Shown: positions 44,331-55,985 of the stretch, one piece after another
Numbering within the stretch: position 1 is the stretch's first letter
How the letters are laid out: every line of letters begins with the position of its first letter
DNA from: Serinus canaria
Lineage: Eukaryota > Chordata > Aves > Passeriformes > Fringillidae
Reading direction: 5' to 3'
Assembly: GCF_022539315.1 (NCBI RefSeq)
Contig: NC_066342.1
Span: 15,145,346 to 15,209,345, forward strand
DNA length: 64,000 nt
The notes under the pieces: generated by a model
Seen by the model: only the letters and a program-made list of their open reading frames with translations
What the model was told of the DNA's origin: nothing
Databases searched by the model: none
Position numbers and translations under genes: made by a program

Positions 44331-44992
44331 CGTCCTAGGGTGACCTTAGGATGCTGTTATCCCCATTCGTGTGTGTGTAATTTATGCTGGATATTATGTT
44401 CTGTGCCTTTAAGACTGGTAGAGTGAGAGTTTTGTTTTGGGCCTCTTATCAGCCACTCGTCGAGACATACAGATAGCACCAGGACTTAGTGTTGCTTTTT
44501 TGCTTTTTGCCCGGTTTTTTGCTTTCGCTCTTGCTTCTTCTTCGCTTCTGCTTTGCTTGCTCTTGCTTTCTGCTTCTTCTCATTAGTTAGTTTAGCTAAA
44601 CAGTCCAAATTCCTTTCTGGACTGTTCCCCCCCCTGCCCCCTGTTTGGACCTGCCGAACCCGCTCCAGACTGGGATTTGGAACACTGAGAGAGTTTACAC
44701 CTTGTGACTGCAGCAGCAGCTGCCTCAGCGCCAGAGGGACTGATAACAGCGACCATACCCCCAAGAGAGACTTTCTGAATTTGTCATCTTTTTCAGAGCA
44801 GTCAAAGAGTGGTGTCATCCAGTATTGTTCATTTTGTGTGCTAGGGGGTGCTGTGCTTGTCAAATAAACAGGTTCTTTCCACCTCTCTCCGAGGAATTCT
44901 TCCCGAACCTGTTGGGGGGAGGGGCGTGTGGGTTTGTTTTTGGAGAAGCCCTTTTTGGGGATTCTCTCCCAAATTTGCCCTAAACCAGGACA
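44331..44992 (+). repeat. 5' LTR B of the ERVL provirus
   Basis: 662 bp, CGTCCTAGGGTGACC (first base C where other copies have T) to CTAAACCAGGACA. AATAAACAGG near 44864 is the polyadenylation signal. It contains the TTAGGATGCT block shared with the two solo copies but absent from this provirus's own 3' LTR. Confidence 0.92.
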
Positions 44993-44997
44993 AATTT

Positions 44998-45017
44998 TGG
45001 CACCCAGAGCGTGGGGC
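44998..45017 (+). other. Primer binding site of ERVL, tRNA-Lys-like
   Basis: TGGCACCCAGAGCGTGGGGC lies five bases after the LTR. It resembles the tRNA-Lys(1,2)-type site with small differences. This assignment is from memory of primer sequences. Confidence 0.6.
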
Positions 45018-45097
45018 TCGAGAGAGAGTGGAAAAACCTTCTTTCGAGTGCATTTTGGTTCCTATTACTCTGCGTCAGTATAAAGCAGTTAATAGCC

Positions 45098-47086
45098 ATG
45101 CTTTTTGAATTCATAATATCTACTGGGGTGAAGGCTTGCCTGCATTTCTGGTCCCTAGGTGTTTTTGAGATCTTAATACGTTTACGTTCCCTTGGTTTAT
45201 TTTATTATCCAGAAATAGCTCTTGTATTGTCCCTAATACGTAGCTTTTACAGCAGAGGGGCAGTGACCAGAATAGCTATCCTGCTGGGCTTGGTGGTAAT
45301 AGCTTGTAAGAAGTTTATAAACATGTTGGGGTCTGCTCCAGGTGTGAATGGTTTGTGGTTATGGTTATGCATCCAGCTTGTTAGAGGAGGAGCAGGGGGT
45401 GAGGCTTTTCAGCCTTTGCTTTCCTTCTTCTCCTCTGAATCTGTTGCATCGCTTTTGGAGAATGTTCAGTTTCCCCTGAATGTTAAAGAGACCATCTTTC
45501 TGGTATTCAATCTGGTAAGCTTCCTCTATACAGTCTGCTGCATCTCTAGAATGAGGGCTGAGATTTCTAGACGGACTGATGAGATCCCTGACTCAGGAAT
45601 AGACCCAGGTGTGGAAAATCCTAAGTGGTGTGGGAAATGGGAGAATATGGGCCAAATCCTGAAGGAATTTTCTGACCCTATAGTCTGGGACTTTCCCCAT
45701 GAACAAATTCAGAACCCAGCTGAGGTGGGGAAATACCTGAAAGTACCAGGATGACCCTAAGGAGAAAAAGATCATTGAAGTGAGCTGGGCCTTGGCATAT
45801 GCTTATCGCGCGTTGCTAGATACGGTTGGGCAGCAGACAGAGGCAGGCAGGAAGATAAATCAGCAGCTCTCCCAGTCACTCAGGCTGCAGCCAACAGCCC
45901 AGGCTCAAAGACAGCAGCCAAGCTAGATAGTGAGCCTAAGCCAGCAGCTAAACCAATGGCTTTTGCTATTAGCACTAGAAATGGAAAATGCACGGGCAAG
46001 ACCAATCGACCAGTGGGTGATGATGATGATGATGCAGGAGAAGGACCCTCAGCGCCTCCTGATGTAAAATCAGAAGTCAAAGCAGCAGGTTCCAGATCAG
46101 AAGCCAAAATGGGGTCCTTTTCCCTGAAGGACCTCCGTGGCCTAAGGAAGGATTACACCCGGTGACCTGATAAATCCATAATTAATTGGTTAGTCCATCT
46201 CTGGGATGCTGCAGGTGAGGCCACAACTCTGGATGGCACTGAAGCACGGCATTTGGGATCCCTGTCACATGATCCTGTCATCGACCAAGGAATGATGAGA
46301 GGGGTTAATCCTCACAGCCTCTGGGCACGGGTCTTGGACAGTGTTGCACAAAGATACCTGTGTGCAGATGATCTTTATATGCAGCAGACCCAGTGGAAGA
46401 CCATAGAGCAAGGGATCCAGCGCTTAAGAGAAATGGCAGTGGCAGAGATTGTCTTCTCAGATGACGTAACAACTAGGAACCCAGACTTGGTACCATGCAT
46501 GTCTATGATGTGGCGGATACTTGTAGGACTTGGGCCACATGAATATGCTTCTGCTTTAGCCATAATGAAGTGGGATGAGAGGGATGAGACCGTGCTGGAT
46601 ATGGCGAAGAAGCTCCAAGCATATGCAGACGCTGTGCATGGCCCAACACATGCCAGAATCGCAGCAGTGGAAACACGTCTGCAGAAGTTAGAGGATAAGA
46701 TAGAGGAGAATCACAAGAAGCTCAGAGAGGAGATTAAGGAAGATCTTCTCCAAATCTCAGCCGTACAGATCAGAGTTCCTAGTGCCCAATGCAGACGTTC
46801 CCCAGATGGAGAGAGAAGGTACACCCCGCGAGCTGATCTGTGGTTCTTCCTGCGTGATTGTGGAGAGATCATGAGGAGATGGGATGGGAAATCTACTGCC
46901 GCTCTGGCACGACGGGTACATGAACTGAAGGTAGGCAGGACTCAGAGAGGGAGTTCCACCAAAAGGGAAGCAACTCCAGTTGCCCGTAGCCGAACTGCCA
47001 GATACGATGATGATGATGACATGTCCGATCCCCTTGAAGGAACATCCCAGACATATGCCCAGGGAAAGAAGGATGACCAGGCTTAG
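45098..47086 (+). pseudogene. gag: ERVL gag with hydrophobic N-terminal region
   Basis: First good ATG at 45098; the frame is also open upstream to about 45011. Residues 1-155 contain about four hydrophobic segments (FEFIISTGVKACLHFW; FYYPEIALVLSLI; IAILLGLVVIACKKFI; IFLVFNLVSFLYTVCCI). A frame change near 45740 leads to KYQDDPKEKKIIEVSWALAY and then back to the first frame before 45956. A TGA interrupts at 46163. From 46166 the capsid-like region runs (IINWLVHLWDAAGE; LWARVLDSVAQRYL; WFFLRDCGEIMRRWDG) with a charged coiled coil (about 46650-46750). It ends at UAG 47084-47086. No CCHC zinc knuckle is visible. The late part matches what I know of ERVL gag. Confidence 0.8.
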
Positions 47087-50000
47087 AGGGGCCCTGCCTC
47101 CAGCCAGGTAGAGGCTAGGAAAAATCGTGTTTTCTGGTCTGTGTGGATTCGTTGGCCTGGCACATCAGAACCACAGAAGTATAAAGCTTTGGTTGACACT
47201 GGTGCGCAATGTACATTAATCCTATCGAGACATGTAGGGACAGAGTCTGTTTCTATTGCTGGTGTGACAGGGGGATCCCAGGATTTCACTTTAGTGGAAG
47301 CGGATGTGAGCCTGACGGGAAATGAGTGGAAGAAACACCCTATTGTGACTGGCCCGGAGGCCCCATGTATTTTGGGCATAGATTACCTTCGAAGTGGGTA
47401 TTTCAAGCACCCAAAAGGACTCAGGTGGGCATTTGGGATAGCAGCTGTAGTGGCAGAGGGCATCCAGCAATTGAATACTTTGCCTGGACTGTCCCAGAAT
47501 CCATCTGCAGTAGGACTTCTGAAGGGACAAGAGCAACAGGTGCCAATTGCCACTTCCACAGTGCATCGACGGCAGTATAGAACCACTCGAGATGCTGTGA
47601 TCCCCATCCATCAGATGATCCGAGAGCTGGAGAGCCAAGGGGTGGTCAGCAAAACCCACTCAGCCTTCAACAGCCCCATTTGGCCTGTGCGTAAATCTGA
47701 AGGGGAATGGAGATTGATGGTGGACTACCGTGCACTGAATGAAGTGACTCCACCACTGAGCGCTGCCATGCCAGACATATTAGAGCTCCAGTACGAGCTA
47801 GAGTCCAAGGTAGCAAAGTGGTACGCCACTACTGACATTGCCAATGCATTTTTCTCCATTCCTCTGGCAGCAGAATGCAGGCCTCAGTTTGCTTTCACCT
47901 GGAGGGGAGTGCAGTATACCTGGAACCGATTGCTCCAGGGGTGGTAGCACAGTCCCACCATCTGCCATGGACTGATCCAGACTGCACTGGAAAAGGGTGA
48001 GGCTCCAGAACACCTCCAGTATATTGATGACATCATTGTGTGAGGGAACACAGCTGCAGAAGTGTTTGAGAAAGGGAAGAAAATCATTCAAATCTTCCTG
48101 GGAGCTGGTTTTGCCATTAAAAAGAGCAAAGTAAAGGGACTAGCTCGGGAGATTCAGTTCCTAGTAGTGAAGTGGCAGGATGGACAGCACAAGATTCCTT
48201 CAGATGTCATCAACAAGATCACAGCTATGTCTCCACCGACCAATAAGAAGGAAACGCAAGCTTTCCTAGGTGCCACAGGCTTTTGGAGAATGCGCATTCC
48301 TAAGTACAGTCAGATCGTGAGCCCTCTTTACCTGGTCACCTGCAAGAAGAACCGTTTCCACTGGGGCCCTGAGCAACAACAAGCTTTTGCCCAGATCAAG
48401 AAGGAAATTGCCCATGCAGTTGCCCTTGGCCCAGTCAGGACAGGACCAGAGGTGAAGAACATGCTCTACTCTGCAGCCGGGAACCATGGCTTGTCCTGGA
48501 GCCTTTGGCAGAAGGTGCCTGGGGAGACTCGGGGTCAGCTGCTAGGATTTTGGAGTCGAAGCTACAGAGGCTCTGAAGCCGACTATACTCCAACAGAGAA
48601 AGAAATCTTGGCTGCCTATGAAGGAATCCAGGCCACCTCAGAGGTGATTGGCACGGAAGCACAACTCCTTCTGGCACCCCGACTTCCGGTGCTGGGGTTG
48701 GTGTTCAAAGGCAAGGTTCCTTCCATTCACCATGCCACTGACACTACATGCAGCAAGTGGATTTCCCTTATCACTCAGTGCGCCCGTATAGGTAAACTGA
48801 ATCGCCCTGGGATTTTGGAGGTAATTACAAATTGGTCTGAAGGTGAGAATTTCGGTGTCACAGATGAAAAACCAGAACCAGTGACATGGGCTGAAGAGGC
48901 TCCTCCATATAACCAGCTGCCACCAGAGGAAACATGCTACGCTCTTTTCACGGACGGTTCCTGTCGCATCGTAGGGATTAACTGGAAGTGGAAAGGAGCC
49001 GTATGGAGCCCCACACAACAGGTCGCTCAAGCTACCGGAGGAGAAGGTGGATCAAGCCAACTTGCTGAACTCAAAGCTGTTCAGCTGGCCCTGGACATTG
49101 CTGAGAGAGAGAAATGGCCAAGGCTCTACCTTTACACTGATTCATGGATGGTAGCTAATGCTCTGTGGGGATGGCTGGAGAGGTGGAAAGAGGCCAATTG
49201 GCAGCGTAGGGGAAAACCAATTTGGGCTGCTGATGAGTGGAAAGAAATTGCTGCTAGGGTAGGGAAGCTACCTGTGAAGGTCCGCCATGTAGATGCCCAT
49301 GCTCCCAAGAGCAGAGCTAATGAGGAGCACCAACACAATGAGCAGGTAGACCAGGCTGCAAAGATAGAGGTGTCAAAGATAGACCTAGATTGGGAACACA
49401 AGGGAGAGTTATTCCTGGCTCGGTGGGCCCATGATGCCTCAGGCCATCAGGGCAGGGATGCCACCTATAAGTGGGCACAAGACCGAGGGGTGGATCTAAC
49501 CATGGACAGTATTTCTCAGGTTATCCACGACTGTGAGACGTGTGCTGCCATCAGACAGGCCAAGCGAGTGAAGCCCCTGTGGTATGGTGGGCGATGGTCC
49601 AAGTACAAGTATGGGGAGGCCTGGCAGATCAACTACATCACACTGCCCCAGACACGCCAAGGCAAGCGCTACGTGCTGACCATGGTAGAAGCCACCACTG
49701 GATGGTTGGAAACCTACCCTGTGTCTCATGCCACTGCCTGAAACACCATCCTGGGCCTTGAAAAGCAGGTCCTTTGGAGGCATGGTACCCCTGAGAGGAT
49801 TGAGTCAGACAATGGGACTCATTTCAAGAACAGCCTTATCAACACCTGGGCTAGGGAACATGGCATTGACTGGGTGTACCATATCCCCTACCATGCACCA
49901 GCTGCAGGGAAAGTAGAGAGGTACAATGGGCTACTAAAAACCCAGCTGAAAGCCTTGGGTGGGGGATCCTTCAAAAATTGGGAGCAGCATTTAGCGAAGG

Positions 50001-50266
50001 CTACCTGGTTAGTCAACACCCGAGGTACCACTAACCGATCAGGTCCTGCCCAGTCTGAGTCCCTGAATATAATAGATGGAGATAAAGTCCCAGTGGTACA
50101 TGTCAGAGGTCTGTTAGGGAGGACAGTGTGGATCAATTCTGCCTCGAGTGCAGACAAACCCATCCATGGGGTTGTCTTTGCTCAGGGACCAGGCTGCACA
50201 TGGTGGGTAATGCAGAGAGATGGAACAACACGATGTGTACCTCACAGAGATCTGATTGTGGGGTGA
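47087..50266 (+). pseudogene. pol: ERVL pol (protease, RT, RNase H, integrase)
   Basis: In frame with gag after UAG 47084. Protease: VDTGAQCTLI near 47190 and CILGIDYL. RT 47590-48560: MVDYRALNEV, ATTDIANAFF, YIDDIIV near 48022. Stops: TAG 47946, TGA about 48042. RNase H: ALFTDGS near 48945, AELKAVQLALD, LYTDSWM, HVDAHAPKS. Integrase: zinc domain H-H-C-C near 49425-49550. WQINYI near 49625 has Asn where the first catalytic Asp is expected. IESDNGTHF (49800) has the second Asp, and KVERYNG (49910) the Glu. TGA at 49739 splits the core. The C-terminal domain ends VPHRDLIVG at 50266. No dUTPase and no env follow; the polypurine tract comes about 100 bases later. Confidence 0.92.
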
Positions 50267-50363
50267 GAATGATATGCAAATATCACTGTTTGCTATGTTA
50301 TTGCCATTGCCTGTACACTAAACCGTATAGACATTAGATAGGAGGAAATTGTTTGACGATATT

Positions 50364-50379
50364 GGGAGAAGGGGTGGAA
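50364..50379 (+). promoter_or_regulatory. Polypurine tract of ERVL
   Basis: GGGAGAAGGGGTGGAA directly before the 3' LTR start TGTCCTAGGG. Confidence 0.85.
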
Positions 50380-51022
50380 TGTCCTAGGGTGACTGTTATC
50401 CCCATTCATGTGTGTGTAATTTTTGCTGGATAGTATGTTCTGTGCCTTTAAGACTGGCAGAGTGAGAGTTTTGTTTTGGGCCTCTTATCAGCTACTCGGC
50501 AGGACATCCAGATAGCACCAGTGCATGTTACGGCTTTTTTGCTTTTTGCCCTGCTTTTTGCTTTTGCTCTTGCTTCTGCTTTGCTTCTGCTTTGCTTGCT
50601 CTTGCTTTTTTCCCCCCTTCTCATTAGTTCATTTAGCTAAACAGTCCAAATTCCTTTCTGGACTGTTCCCCCACCCCGTTGGACCTGCTGACTGCTCCGG
50701 ACTGGGATTTGGAACACGGAGAGAGAGTTTACACCTTGTGACTGCAGCAGCTGCCTCAGCGCCGGAGGGACTGATAACAGAGCATACCCCCAGGAGAGAC
50801 TTTTCTGAATTTGTCATCTTTTTCAGAGCAGTGGAAGAGTGGTGTCATCTGGTATTGTTCATTGTGTGTGCTGGGGGGTGCTGTGCTTGTCAAATAAACA
50901 GGTTCTTTCCACTTCTCTCCGACGAATTCTTCCCGAACCGGTTGGGGAAGGGGCCGTGTGGATGTGTTTTTGGAGAAGCCCTTTTTGGGGATTCTCTCCT
51001 AAATTTGCCCTAAACCAGGACA
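50380..51022 (+). repeat. 3' LTR B of the ERVL provirus
   Basis: 643 bp, TGTCCTAGGGTGACTG to CTAAACCAGGACA. It lacks about ten bases near the start that the other three LTR B copies have and differs at scattered sites (for example CCGAACCGG versus CCGAACCTG in the 5' LTR). Right flank GGGCC does not match the left flank CCATG. Confidence 0.92.
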
Positions 51023-53099
51023 GGGCCTCTAACATACCAGGGAGGGCAAAGAATGCACCTCCTGTGCAAGTTAAAGAAAACAACCAGTTAGGGTCAGGCA
51101 ATAAAAGCCTGATCTGCACCCAGTGGTGACAAACCCATACACCTTGCTAAGATATTTGACACCTGAACTAACCTGGTTTACCATTTTAGATTTGAAGGAT
51201 GCCTTCTTTTACCTCCCTCTCCATGAAACCAAGCAGAAAATTTTTACCTTTGAATAAGAGAATCCCAAGAGCAGGCATAAGACTCAGCTCACATAGATGG
51301 TATTACCCCAAGGTTTAACAACAGCCCCATGATATTCAGAGAACAGCCGGCAAGAGATCTAGAGTCCTGAGAAGCTCCATCAGAGGAAGGACAGCTGCTG
51401 CAGTATGTAGACAGCCTCCTGATAGCTACCCAAACCCAAGAGGCATGTACAGATTAGACGGTAAACCTCCTGAACTTTTTTGGGTTTACAAAGGTATAGA
51501 GTACCTCAGAAAAAGGCTCAGATAGGGAAGCAAAGTCACCTACCTAGGTTACAAGGTTAATGCTGAGCAAAGGACTCTAAGGCAAGACCGAGAAAAAGTA
51601 TGCAAGTTCATCCTAGGCCAGAAGATGACTCTGCTAGTGTGCCATACAGTATCTGCAATACTATCTTTCCCCACAAAAGTTCCTGAAGTACCAAGCCATA
51701 ATTGTAGGACAAGATAATGTAGAGATTATAGTCACTAACCTTGTGAACCCAGCTTCTTTTCTCAGTGGGATACAGGAGAACCAGTGATCCATGATTGCCT
51801 GGAAACTATCGAGGCCACCTACTCCAGTCATCCAAATTTGAGGGATACCCCCCTCAATAATGCAGAGACCTAGTTCACTGATAAAAGCAGTTATGTCATC
51901 AGTGGAATGAAACATGCTGGGTATGCTGTCACCACCTGCAGAGACATAATGGAGTCTGGACTGCTACCAACATTTCTACACAAAAGACTGAGAATTGGCA
52001 AACTCAAGCTATGTATTTGGGGTTGTGCATGCACACAGAGCAATTTGGATGCACAAGAGAAAATGAAACTGTTAGTTGTCCAGCTACCTGAGAATGCATA
52101 TCAAGGCATACCAGAAAGAAGCAGCAAAAGGTGAGATTCCCACTAAGTGAACCTTAGATCCAGATGGCCCTTGAAGGTAAACCAGAATAAAGACAGAAAG
52201 TTAATCCAAGATCAAGAAGGGATATATGACAAAGAAGGGTGGGCTACTATTAACAAGAAGCTAGTAATCCCTTCCCATTTGTTGTGGTCACTAATAAGGG
52301 AAGAACACCAGAAAACACACTGGGGAATTGATACCCTGAATTTGAGAGAATTGTTACGAAGAATTTATATACCACTATTACTCAAGTGACCCAACAGTGT
52401 AACCTTTACCTCCAGACTAACCCCAAGAATACCCCCAGGCCAAAACTTAGATTTGGAGGGGCCATGGACCTGGGCAGCAGGGACAAATTGACTTTTAAGA
52501 ACTCCCAAGAAAAAGGGGGTATCGGAATTAACTAGTATTAACAGATATATTTTCAGAGTCACCAGAAGCATTGCCCACCAAGACTGTCAAGGCTCAGGAG
52601 GTGACCGGGGTATTATTACAAGAAATAATACCACGCTTTGGAGTTCCAGCCACGATGTCCTTAGATAGAGAATCACATTTCATTTCCAGGACAGTACAAC
52701 AAATTAGCAGCCACCTAGGCATGGATTGAAAACTTCAGACTCCATACCACCCCCAATCGAGTGGCCAGGTAGAGAAAATAAACCATTCGATTAAGCATCA
52801 AATTGACCCCAAATTCTTCCACTGACGTTGTTGCTAATTTGAACTAAACCTAAAACTAAAAAAAGGTTGAATCCCTTTGAAATGCTTTATGGAAGACCAT
52901 ATAGAATACAAAAGAGGATGTCCATGCACATCAGAGAGGTGACATTAGCCACATACATAGTGGCTTTAAGTAAACAACTCAGAGAAATTGAAAAACATGT
53001 AGCTGGAACTTGGAGCAGGGAGTTAGACCAGTGTATAACATACAAAGATTATGTATGTGCTAAGTCTTTTACAGAAAAGACATTAAAACCACAGTAGGA
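51023..53099 (+). pseudogene. pol: ERV A' pol (RT to integrase), class I
   Basis: Begins at GGGCCTCTAACATACCAGG, homologous to ERV A from 8793, so its 5' half is missing. Recognisable: RT strand ([15 protein letters not shown] near 51195), active-site relic near 51400, connection segment near 51630-51860, a reduced RNase H, and integrase from about 52200 (GQIDF region with Asp kept near 52480; YGRPYRIQKRMSMHIREV at 52885). Less decayed than ERV A, but with many stops and at least one deletion in RNase H. A solo LTR follows the integrase end. Confidence 0.8.
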
Positions 53100-53429
53100 T
53101 GTGGAGGCCCTGGGGGGCATCCCCTAAGTTACACCCTATTGGCTCCTTCCCCTGTTCCTAGGTCTGTTCCTATGTTCCTGAGCCACTCTTTCCCTATTCC
53201 CTGATTGGCCCTCTTTCCCTATTCCCTGATTGGCCCTTATCTTTGTACTGACTAGAGAGCAGGGTCAGCCCCTGGGCCCCTGGAGAGAGTAAGCTGGACC
53301 CTTCATGTGTGTGTGTCTGGGACCTGAACATCTCACCACGCAGCTGAATTAAACATCTGTAGTTATTATGCAAAGGCCCTTTTTGCTTCTTTGCCTTGGA
53401 CTTTACTAGCAGCAATTCAGGCTGCTACA
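53100..53429. repeat. Solo LTR with 6-bp TSD GTAGGA
   Basis: 330 bp from TGTGGAGGCCCTGGGG to CAGGCTGCTACA, flanked by perfect GTAGGA (53094-53099 and 53430-53435). Contains a short internal duplication of CTCTTTCCCTATTCCCTGAT and a GAATTAAACATC signal near 53346 that suggests plus orientation. A 6-bp duplication fits class II. Confidence 0.9.
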
Positions 53430-53435
53430 GTAGGA

Positions 53436-54121
53436 AGGGCCATTCCAGCTGCTTCTCACCACTTTCGCCACGATTATGTGTGTATACTAGTAAAGGTTGT
53501 GTATGTTTAAGAACTACTTGTACTTTTGTAGAAATCTATTACAACAATGTAGTTTTTGCCTGGTAGAAATCATTCTAATTTTTATATTTGTAATTTCATT
53601 AAGATTATCAGTTGTGATTTTTCGTATTTAGCACCAATGACATCCCACCAGCTGATCAGAAGCAGTTACACAATGTATCAGAGACTATCACTTACTCCTA
53701 TTGGAATGGACCTTACATTAGTAAGACAATTAAATAAACACCAAAACCTAACTGAAATTTTAAAGAAGATCCAGAAAAACAGAGAAAAAAACTAATTACA
53801 GTCCATCATGATACAAAATAAATAAGCAAAATTGTGCAAAGAATAAAACAAGATGCAGATCATAACTGGTAGGATCTAATCTTTGAATGGTCACCAACTG
53901 CAACTAGGATTTTTAATACATTGTACCACCCCATTGTAGTTTTATTAATATTAGTAAGAGTTAGTCTAGGGTTATCTTTTATAGTCCTAATTTAGAATTG
54001 GGGAATACTACAGCGAGTGACAGTGTTGATCTCCTTATCAAATGTACATAGCAAAGCATTAAGGGACACCTATTATCATAGAAATTTGTACTAAGTAAAA
54101 GAATTTACTCCTTTTTTTTTT
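53436..54121 (+). pseudogene. env: ERV A' integrase tail and env remnant
   Basis: Continues ERV A' after the solo LTR (53436-53480 resembles 12355-12400 of ERV A). The stretch GTGTATACTAGTAAAGG resembles 13480-13500, implying a large env deletion and rearrangement. The frame 53556-53795 is polar with no clear domain. A hydrophobic run lies near 53935-53995. No CX6CC motif. Confidence 0.45.
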
Positions 54122-54135
54122 AGAAAAAGGGGGAA
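54122..54135 (+). promoter_or_regulatory. Polypurine tract of ERV A'
   Basis: AGAAAAAGGGGGAA, the same position and form as the ERV A tract at 13570. Confidence 0.7.
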
Positions 54136-54171
54136 TGAGATAAGTTGTGGAGGTTTTTTTTCCACAAATCA
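54136..54171 (+). repeat. Collapsed LTR of ERV A' (36 bp left)
   Basis: TGAGATAAG matches an LTR start, and GTTGTGGAGG plus TTTTCCACAAATCA matches the extreme end of the LTR at 17665. The roughly 500 bases between are missing. It is followed at once by minus-strand pol sequence of another element. Confidence 0.65.
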
Positions 54172-55985
54172 TGGACATTTTTGAGTTTCCCGAAAGACAG
54201 CTATTTTGTGATATCTGTTTGCCATAATCGCAGACTCTGCAATCCTCTCAGATTCACCGCTCCAGTGGATACAGGAGTTTGCACAAGTTGACAATCAGGA
54301 CAAGCACTTATGATTGCTCTCGCCTGATCTTTAGAAATAGGAAATGCTTGCATAAACGCTTGTGCATTTTGATGACAAAATGCGTGACTCAGTTTTGCCT
54401 GCTCAAAAATATTTGGCAAGGTGTCTGCAACAGGCAACGTTAATTTGTCTGCTTCTGCATTTCCTTCCACCAAGAATCCTGGTATGTGCTCTGATGTGAG
54501 AGATAAAGTATTTGTTTTTTCTGCCTTGCAAAACTTCTTGCATGCATGTGAGATAATGATACAGATCATCATTATCAACATTCTTTAAGAGTGATCCTTC
54601 TATTCTTTTGACTACATTAGCTATATAAGCTGAATCTGCAATTAGATTGAGGGGTTTGTGAAATAATTGTAGTGCTCTGACTACTGCTGCCAACTCTACA
54701 ATTTGAGGAGAACCTTGCACTATTTGAATGTCTGATTCCTATGTTTTTGTTGTTGGGTTCTGCCATGTTTTCCATGTCTTCCCTGAACCGTCAGTGAATA
54801 GCGTTATTGCATCCAACAGCACTTCACTGAGCATTGTTTTTTGTCTAAAACCTAATTTTGTTGGCAACAGCTTTTGGCTTAGGAAGTGAATCTAACAGAC
54901 ACCTGAATAATCTAGCAATGCAATTTGCAATTCTTCTGATTTTTGCAATGCCCAATCAAAATATTCTCTTTTCAATGGCAGATAAATTGTTGTGAAATCT
55001 TTGCCTGCCATCTGTCAGCAGTCTCACTCTGGCTCTGATTATGATCTGAGCTGTCATCTCTAATTTTGTAAAAATTTTTTTTTGAGATCTGTAGAGTAAG
55101 AAAACTCATTCGGTTATCAGGAGAGGATCTCTCTTTGAAGTGTCCCATTGAAATATGAGACAAAAAAATTGCATTTTTTTTCTCCTAACACTGCAAGAAG
55201 AAACATTTGTGACAGTGCACAATGATGTGCCTGTCTTTGTTGAAGGGCCTCAGCAACTTTCTCAAGGGCTTCCTGGGCCTCAGCTGTGAGGGTTCTGGGA
55301 GATTTAATGTTGCAGTCTCCTCTTCATAAGTTGAAAAGTGGTGCAAGTTCATAATTGGTGATTCCCAAAATTGGCCTCATCCAATTGATTTCTCCCAAAA
55401 GCTGCTGTAAATCTTGTAAATTGTTGACATTGGTTCTGAGCTATATTCTCTGTGGCCTAATTGTTTGCTCTGTGATTCTCCATCACAAGTATTTCCATGG
55501 TGAGACTTCTTGAACTTTTGATGTAGAGACTTCCAGTCCTGCATTTTGAACTTCTGCAATCATGCTATCATGAGCCTCTTGCATTTCTTTGTGTGTTGGC
55601 GCTGCAATGAGCAGATCATCCATGAGCTGATCATCACTTGTGGATGTTTTTCTCAAGCTGGAGACAAGGCCTGTGCCACAAACCATTGGCAAATACTTGG
55701 CGAGTTTTTAAGTCCTTGAGAAAGAACCAGCCAATGATATCTTTGCAAAGGTTCTTGTTTGTTGATGCTTGGAACAGGAAAATGCAAATCGAGGGGCGTC
55801 TTATGGATGAAATGGAATGTTAAAGAAGCAGTCTTTCAGATCTATAATTACAAGTGGCCACTCTCTCGGGATCATCAAGAGAGAAGGAAGTCCAAGTTGA
55901 AGTGGTCCCATCTCTTCAATGACCTCGTTGATTTTTCTGAGGTCATGGAGCAATCTTCATTAATTGGAAGTTTTCTTGTGTCTCC
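54172..55985 (-). pseudogene. pol: Class II pol fragment D2 (RT to integrase start)
   Basis: Minus strand, from RT ([19 protein letters not shown] sequence near 55940), through a degenerate active-site region near 55620 and connection (55450-54980), to RNase H (IVELAAVVRALQLF, LIADSAYIANVV at 54720-54600) and the integrase zinc domain (SHAFCHQNAQAF...CPDCQLVQTP near 54400-54270), ending at the KNSKMS-like core start. About 80 percent alike by eye to D1 but more decayed. It has no LTR of its own: one end abuts the collapsed LTR of A', the other the env of D1. Confidence 0.78.

Noticed and set aside
46253..47086. ERVL gag end as a domesticated host gene
   Set aside because: Although open for 277 residues, it is part of a provirus with LTRs, primer site and pol in order, and upstream gag is broken; no sign of separate host use.
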